Shown here: piece by piece, positions 61,541-64,000 of the stretch
How the letters are laid out: each line of letters starts with the position of its first letter
Position numbering within the stretch: the first letter of the stretch is position 1
Source: Methyloversatilis discipulorum
GTDB lineage: Bacteria > Pseudomonadota > Gammaproteobacteria > Burkholderiales > Rhodocyclaceae
DNA: 64,000 bases
Assembly (NCBI RefSeq): GCF_000385375.1
Contig: NZ_ARVV01000001.1
Coordinates: forward strand, 3,038,001 to 3,102,000
Reading direction: 5' to 3'
Translations under genes and position numbers: made by a program
Notes under the pieces: generated by a model
Databases searched by the model: none
What the model saw: only the letters and a program-made list of their open reading frames with translations
What the model was told of the DNA's origin: nothing

Positions 61541-64000
61541 ATGAGCAAGGCCTCCTTCTCCAACCGACTCCCCGCCGCCGCCACCGTCCGCGTGCGCGGC
61601 GCCCGCGAACACAATCTGAAGGACATCGACGTCGAGCTGCCGCGCGACGCGCTGGTGGCGTTTTCCGGCGTATCCGGGTCCGGCAAGTCCTCGCTCGCCT
61701 TCGGCACGCTGTATGCAGAGGCGCAGCGGCGCTATCTGGAATCGGTGGCGCCGTACGCACGCCGGCTGATCGATCAGGCCGGCGTGCCGGATGTCGACAG
61801 CATCGAGGGCCTGCCGCCGGCGGTGGCGCTGCAGCAGCAGCGCGGCACACCGGGCGCGCGCTCATCGGTGGGCAGCGTGACCACGCTGTCCAGCCTGCTG
61901 CGCCTGCTCTACTCGCGCGCCGGCCGCTACCCGGCACGCCAGCCCATGCTGCAGGCCGAGGACTTCTCGCCCAACACGCCACAGGGCGCTTGCCCGGACT
62001 GCCACGGTCTGGGGCGCGTGTTCGAGGTGAGCGAAGACACGCTGGTGCTCGATCCGTCGCTGACCATACGCGAAGGCGCGGTCAGCGCCTGGCCGCCGGC
62101 CTGGCACGGCCAGAACCTGCGCGACATCCTGGTCAGCCTGGGCATAGACATCGACACGCCGTGGGCGAAGCTGCCGCGCAAGGTGCGCGACTGGATCCTG
62201 TTCACCGACGAACAGCCGGTGGTACCGGTGTATGCCGGCTTCACGCCGGAGGAAACGCGTCTCGCGCTGCGGCGGAAGATGGAGCCGAGCTATCAGGGCA
62301 CTTTCACCAGCGCACGTCGCTACGTGCTGCACACCTTCGCCAGCACGCAGAGCACGCTGATGAGAAAGCGGGTGTCGCGCTACATGCGGGCGAGCGACTG
62401 CCCGGCCTGCGACGGCAAGCGGCTCAAGCGGGAAGCGCTGGCGGTCACCTTCGCCGGGCTGGACATCGGTGCACTGTCGCGCCAGCCGCTGTCCGAGGTG
62501 GCACGCCTGCTGGCATCGGCTGCCGCCGGCGAGGCGGATGCACGGCTGTCGGAGGAAAAGCGCCTCGCCGCACAGAGGCTGGCCGGCGACGTGGTCGACC
62601 GCGTCGAGGTGCTGCTGCGGCTGGGCCTGGGCTATCTGACGCTGGAACGCAGCACGCCCACGCTGTCGCCGGGCGAACTGCAGCGGCTCAGACTGGCCAC
62701 CCAGCTGCGCTCGCAGCTGTTCGGCGTGGTCTATGTGCTGGACGAACCGTCCGCCGGCCTGCACCCGGCCGATGGCGAAGCGCTGTTCGACGCGCTGCTG
62801 CAGCTGAAGCAGGCCGGCAACAGCGTGTTCGTGGTCGAGCACGACCTCGACATGATCCGCCGCGCCGACTGGGTGGTCGATGTCGGTCCGGGCGCAGGCA
62901 GCGAGGGCGGACGCATCGTCTATAGCGGCCCACCCGCAGGTCTTGCCACGGCCAGGTCATCGGCCACCGCGCGTTTCCTGAAGTCCGACCTGCCGCCGGT
63001 GCGCACACCGCGCACGCCGTCCGGCTGGCTGGCGCTGCACGACGTGAGCCGCAACAACCTGCACCGGCTGGACGCGCGCATCCCGCTCGGCGTGCTGTGT
63101 GCGGTGACCGGCCTGTCCGGCTCCGGCAAGTCCAGCCTGATCAGCCAGGCACTGGTCGAACTGGTGGCGGAGCACCTGGGCCACGTGGTCGAGGCCGAGC
63201 CGGACAGCGACGACGGCGAGCAGCCGCCGGTCGACAGTGCGCCGACCGAAGGCCGGCTGGGCGAAGGCGCGGACGCGATACGCCGGCTGGTGCGCATAGA
63301 CCAGAAGCCGATCGGCCGCACGCCCCGCTCCAACCTCGCCACCTATACCGGACTGTTCGACGAGGTGCGCAAGCTGTTCGCGCAGACGCCAGCGGCGCGC
63401 AAGCGCGGCTACGACGCCGGGCGCTTCTCGTTCAACGTGGCCAAGGGTCGCTGCCCGACCTGCGAGGGCGAAGGCTTCGTCAGCGTCGAACTGCTGTTCA
63501 TGCCCGGCGTGTACGCGCCCTGCGCCGACTGCCACGGTACCCGCTACAACCCGGCCACGCTGGCCGTGTCCTGGCAGGGCCGCAATATCGCCGAGGTGCT
63601 GGACCTCACCGTGGATCAGGCCTGCGAGGTATTCACCGGCGAGCCGCGGGTACGCGCCCCGCTCACGCTGCTGAGCCGGCTCGGCCTGGGCTACCTTAGG
63701 CTGGGCCAGCCGGCGACCGAACTGTCGGGCGGCGAGGCGCAGCGCATCAAGCTCGCCACCGAACTTCAGCGCAGCGGACGAGGCGGCACGCTCTACGTGC
63801 TGGACGAACCGACCACCGGCCTGCATCCGGCCGACGTCGAACGCCTGCTCGCCCAGCTCGAAGTACTGGTCGATGCCGGCAACAGCGTGGTGCTGGTCGA
63901 ACACGACATGCGGCTGGTGGCGCGCGCGGACTGGGTGATCGACATGGGGCCGGGCGCCGGCGCCGAGGGCGGGCGCATCGTCGCCGAGGGACTGCCGGCC
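61541..64000 (+). CDS. Excinuclease-type ATPase, UvrA2-like (3' end beyond window)
   Basis: 820 residues visible, ending in [13 protein letters not shown], so only a few dozen are missing. Two ABC modules: Walker [15 protein letters not shown] and [14 protein letters not shown]; signatures [11 protein letters not shown] and [12 protein letters not shown]; Walker [16 protein letters not shown] and [15 protein letters not shown]. Zinc-finger Cys pairs: CPDCHG, CPACDG, CPTCEG and CADCHG. Total length of about 840 (versus about 940 for UvrA) implies the smaller UvrA2 type that has lost part of the UvrB-binding region. Roles in DNA-damage or DNA-binding drug tolerance are reported for the family. 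Confidence 0.9.
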   Translation, partial: MSKASFSNRLPAAATVRVRGAREHNLKDIDVELPRDALVAFSGVSGSGKSSLAFGTLYAEAQRRYLESVAPYARRLIDQAGVPDVDSIEGLPPAVALQQQRGTPGARSSVGSVTTLSSLLRLLYSRAGRYPARQPMLQAEDFSPNTPQGACPDCHGLGRVFEVSEDTLVLDPSLTIREGAVSAWPPAWHGQNLRDILVSLGIDIDTPWAKLPRKVRDWILFTDEQPVVPVYAGFTPEETRLALRRKMEPSYQGTFTSARRYVLHTFASTQSTLMRKRVSRYMRASDCPACDGKRLKREALAVTFAGLDIGALSRQPLSEVARLLASAAAGEADARLSEEKRLAAQRLAGDVVDRVEVLLRLGLGYLTLERSTPTLSPGELQRLRLATQLRSQLFGVVYVLDEPSAGLHPADGEALFDALLQLKQAGNSVFVVEHDLDMIRRADWVVDVGPGAGSEGGRIVYSGPPAGLATARSSATARFLKSDLPPVRTPRTPSGWLALHDVSRNNLHRLDARIPLGVLCAVTGLSGSGKSSLISQALVELVAEHLGHVVEAEPDSDDGEQPPVDSAPTEGRLGEGADAIRRLVRIDQKPIGRTPRSNLATYTGLFDEVRKLFAQTPAARKRGYDAGRFSFNVAKGRCPTCEGEGFVSVELLFMPGVYAPCADCHGTRYNPATLAVSWQGRNIAEVLDLTVDQACEVFTGEPRVRAPLTLLSRLGLGYLRLGQPATELSGGEAQRIKLATELQRSGRGGTLYVLDEPTTGLHPADVERLLAQLEVLVDAGNSVVLVEHDMRLVARADWVIDMGPGAGAEGGRIVAEGLPA

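Overview
The window is about 65% GC and gene-dense, with short intergenic gaps and many 1-4 base stop/start overlaps. Gene content (class I PHA synthase, PEP-CTERM secreted proteins, SoxR without soxS, an AlgP/histone H1-like Lys/Ala/Pro protein, MaeB malic enzyme, an NrtABD-type nitrate transporter with Tat-exported NrtA) fits a betaproteobacterium. A Rhodocyclales or Methyloversatilis-like genome is my best guess; it rests on gene content only. I saw no rRNA, tRNA, IS element, prophage or CRISPR array.

Layout. 0-6.2 kb: the 3'-truncated end of a TonB receptor gene, aroC, and a membrane protein plus PepSY pair. 6.2-14.5 kb: a nine-gene minus-strand cluster (small exported protein, glutathione peroxidase, FAD oxidoreductase, DUF1365, Cfa-type methyltransferase, chalcone-isomerase-like protein, MFS, DUF3833 lipoprotein, SDR), divergent from a CarH/LitR-type B12-binding MerR regulator. 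The shared promoter has two near-identical TTTGTCC-N-GGACAAA palindromes. This is the most interesting system in the window: a predicted light/B12-controlled membrane-lipid and oxidative-stress operon. 14.6-18 kb: ferritin-like di-iron protein, stand-alone rfaE2, and two multiheme cytochromes. 18-22 kb: a PEP-CTERM protein behind a Fur-box promoter, an EF-hand protein, and a CpxAR-like pair. 22.2-26.4 kb: nrtABD nitrate uptake with an NtrC site, a sigma-54 promoter, an ANTAR-type hairpin and an attenuator terminator, next to NasT.

26.4-33.8 kb: a signalling block (REC-PP2C and REC-HATPase pair, CbiX chelatase, LuxR-type regulator, hybrid kinase, TonB receptor). 33.9-42.2 kb: pbpG with lutABC for lactate oxidation, patatin with malic enzyme, and a lytic transglycosylase. 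42.6-44.1 kb: the repeat-rich histone-like gene and a 900-base, locally AT-rich region without a convincing gene. 44.1-50.6 kb: UvrD-like helicase; SoxR divergent from RidA and an MFS exporter with a SoxR box between; OmpA-like and LEA14-like lipoproteins; a VOC protein; and a small membrane protein. 50.7-55 kb: BNR-repeat protein, MoaD-like protein, alpha/beta hydrolase and phaC, all in one direction. 55.2-64 kb: PLD-like protein, a methyltransferase divergent from a second MerR regulator with a 19-base-spacer promoter, a RES-Xre toxin-antitoxin pair with its own palindrome, psd, a second PEP-CTERM protein, and a UvrA2-like ATPase running off the window end.

The coherent themes are redox and iron stress sensing (CarH/LitR, SoxR, second MerR, Fur box), nitrogen control by layered transcription initiation and attenuation, and envelope biology.
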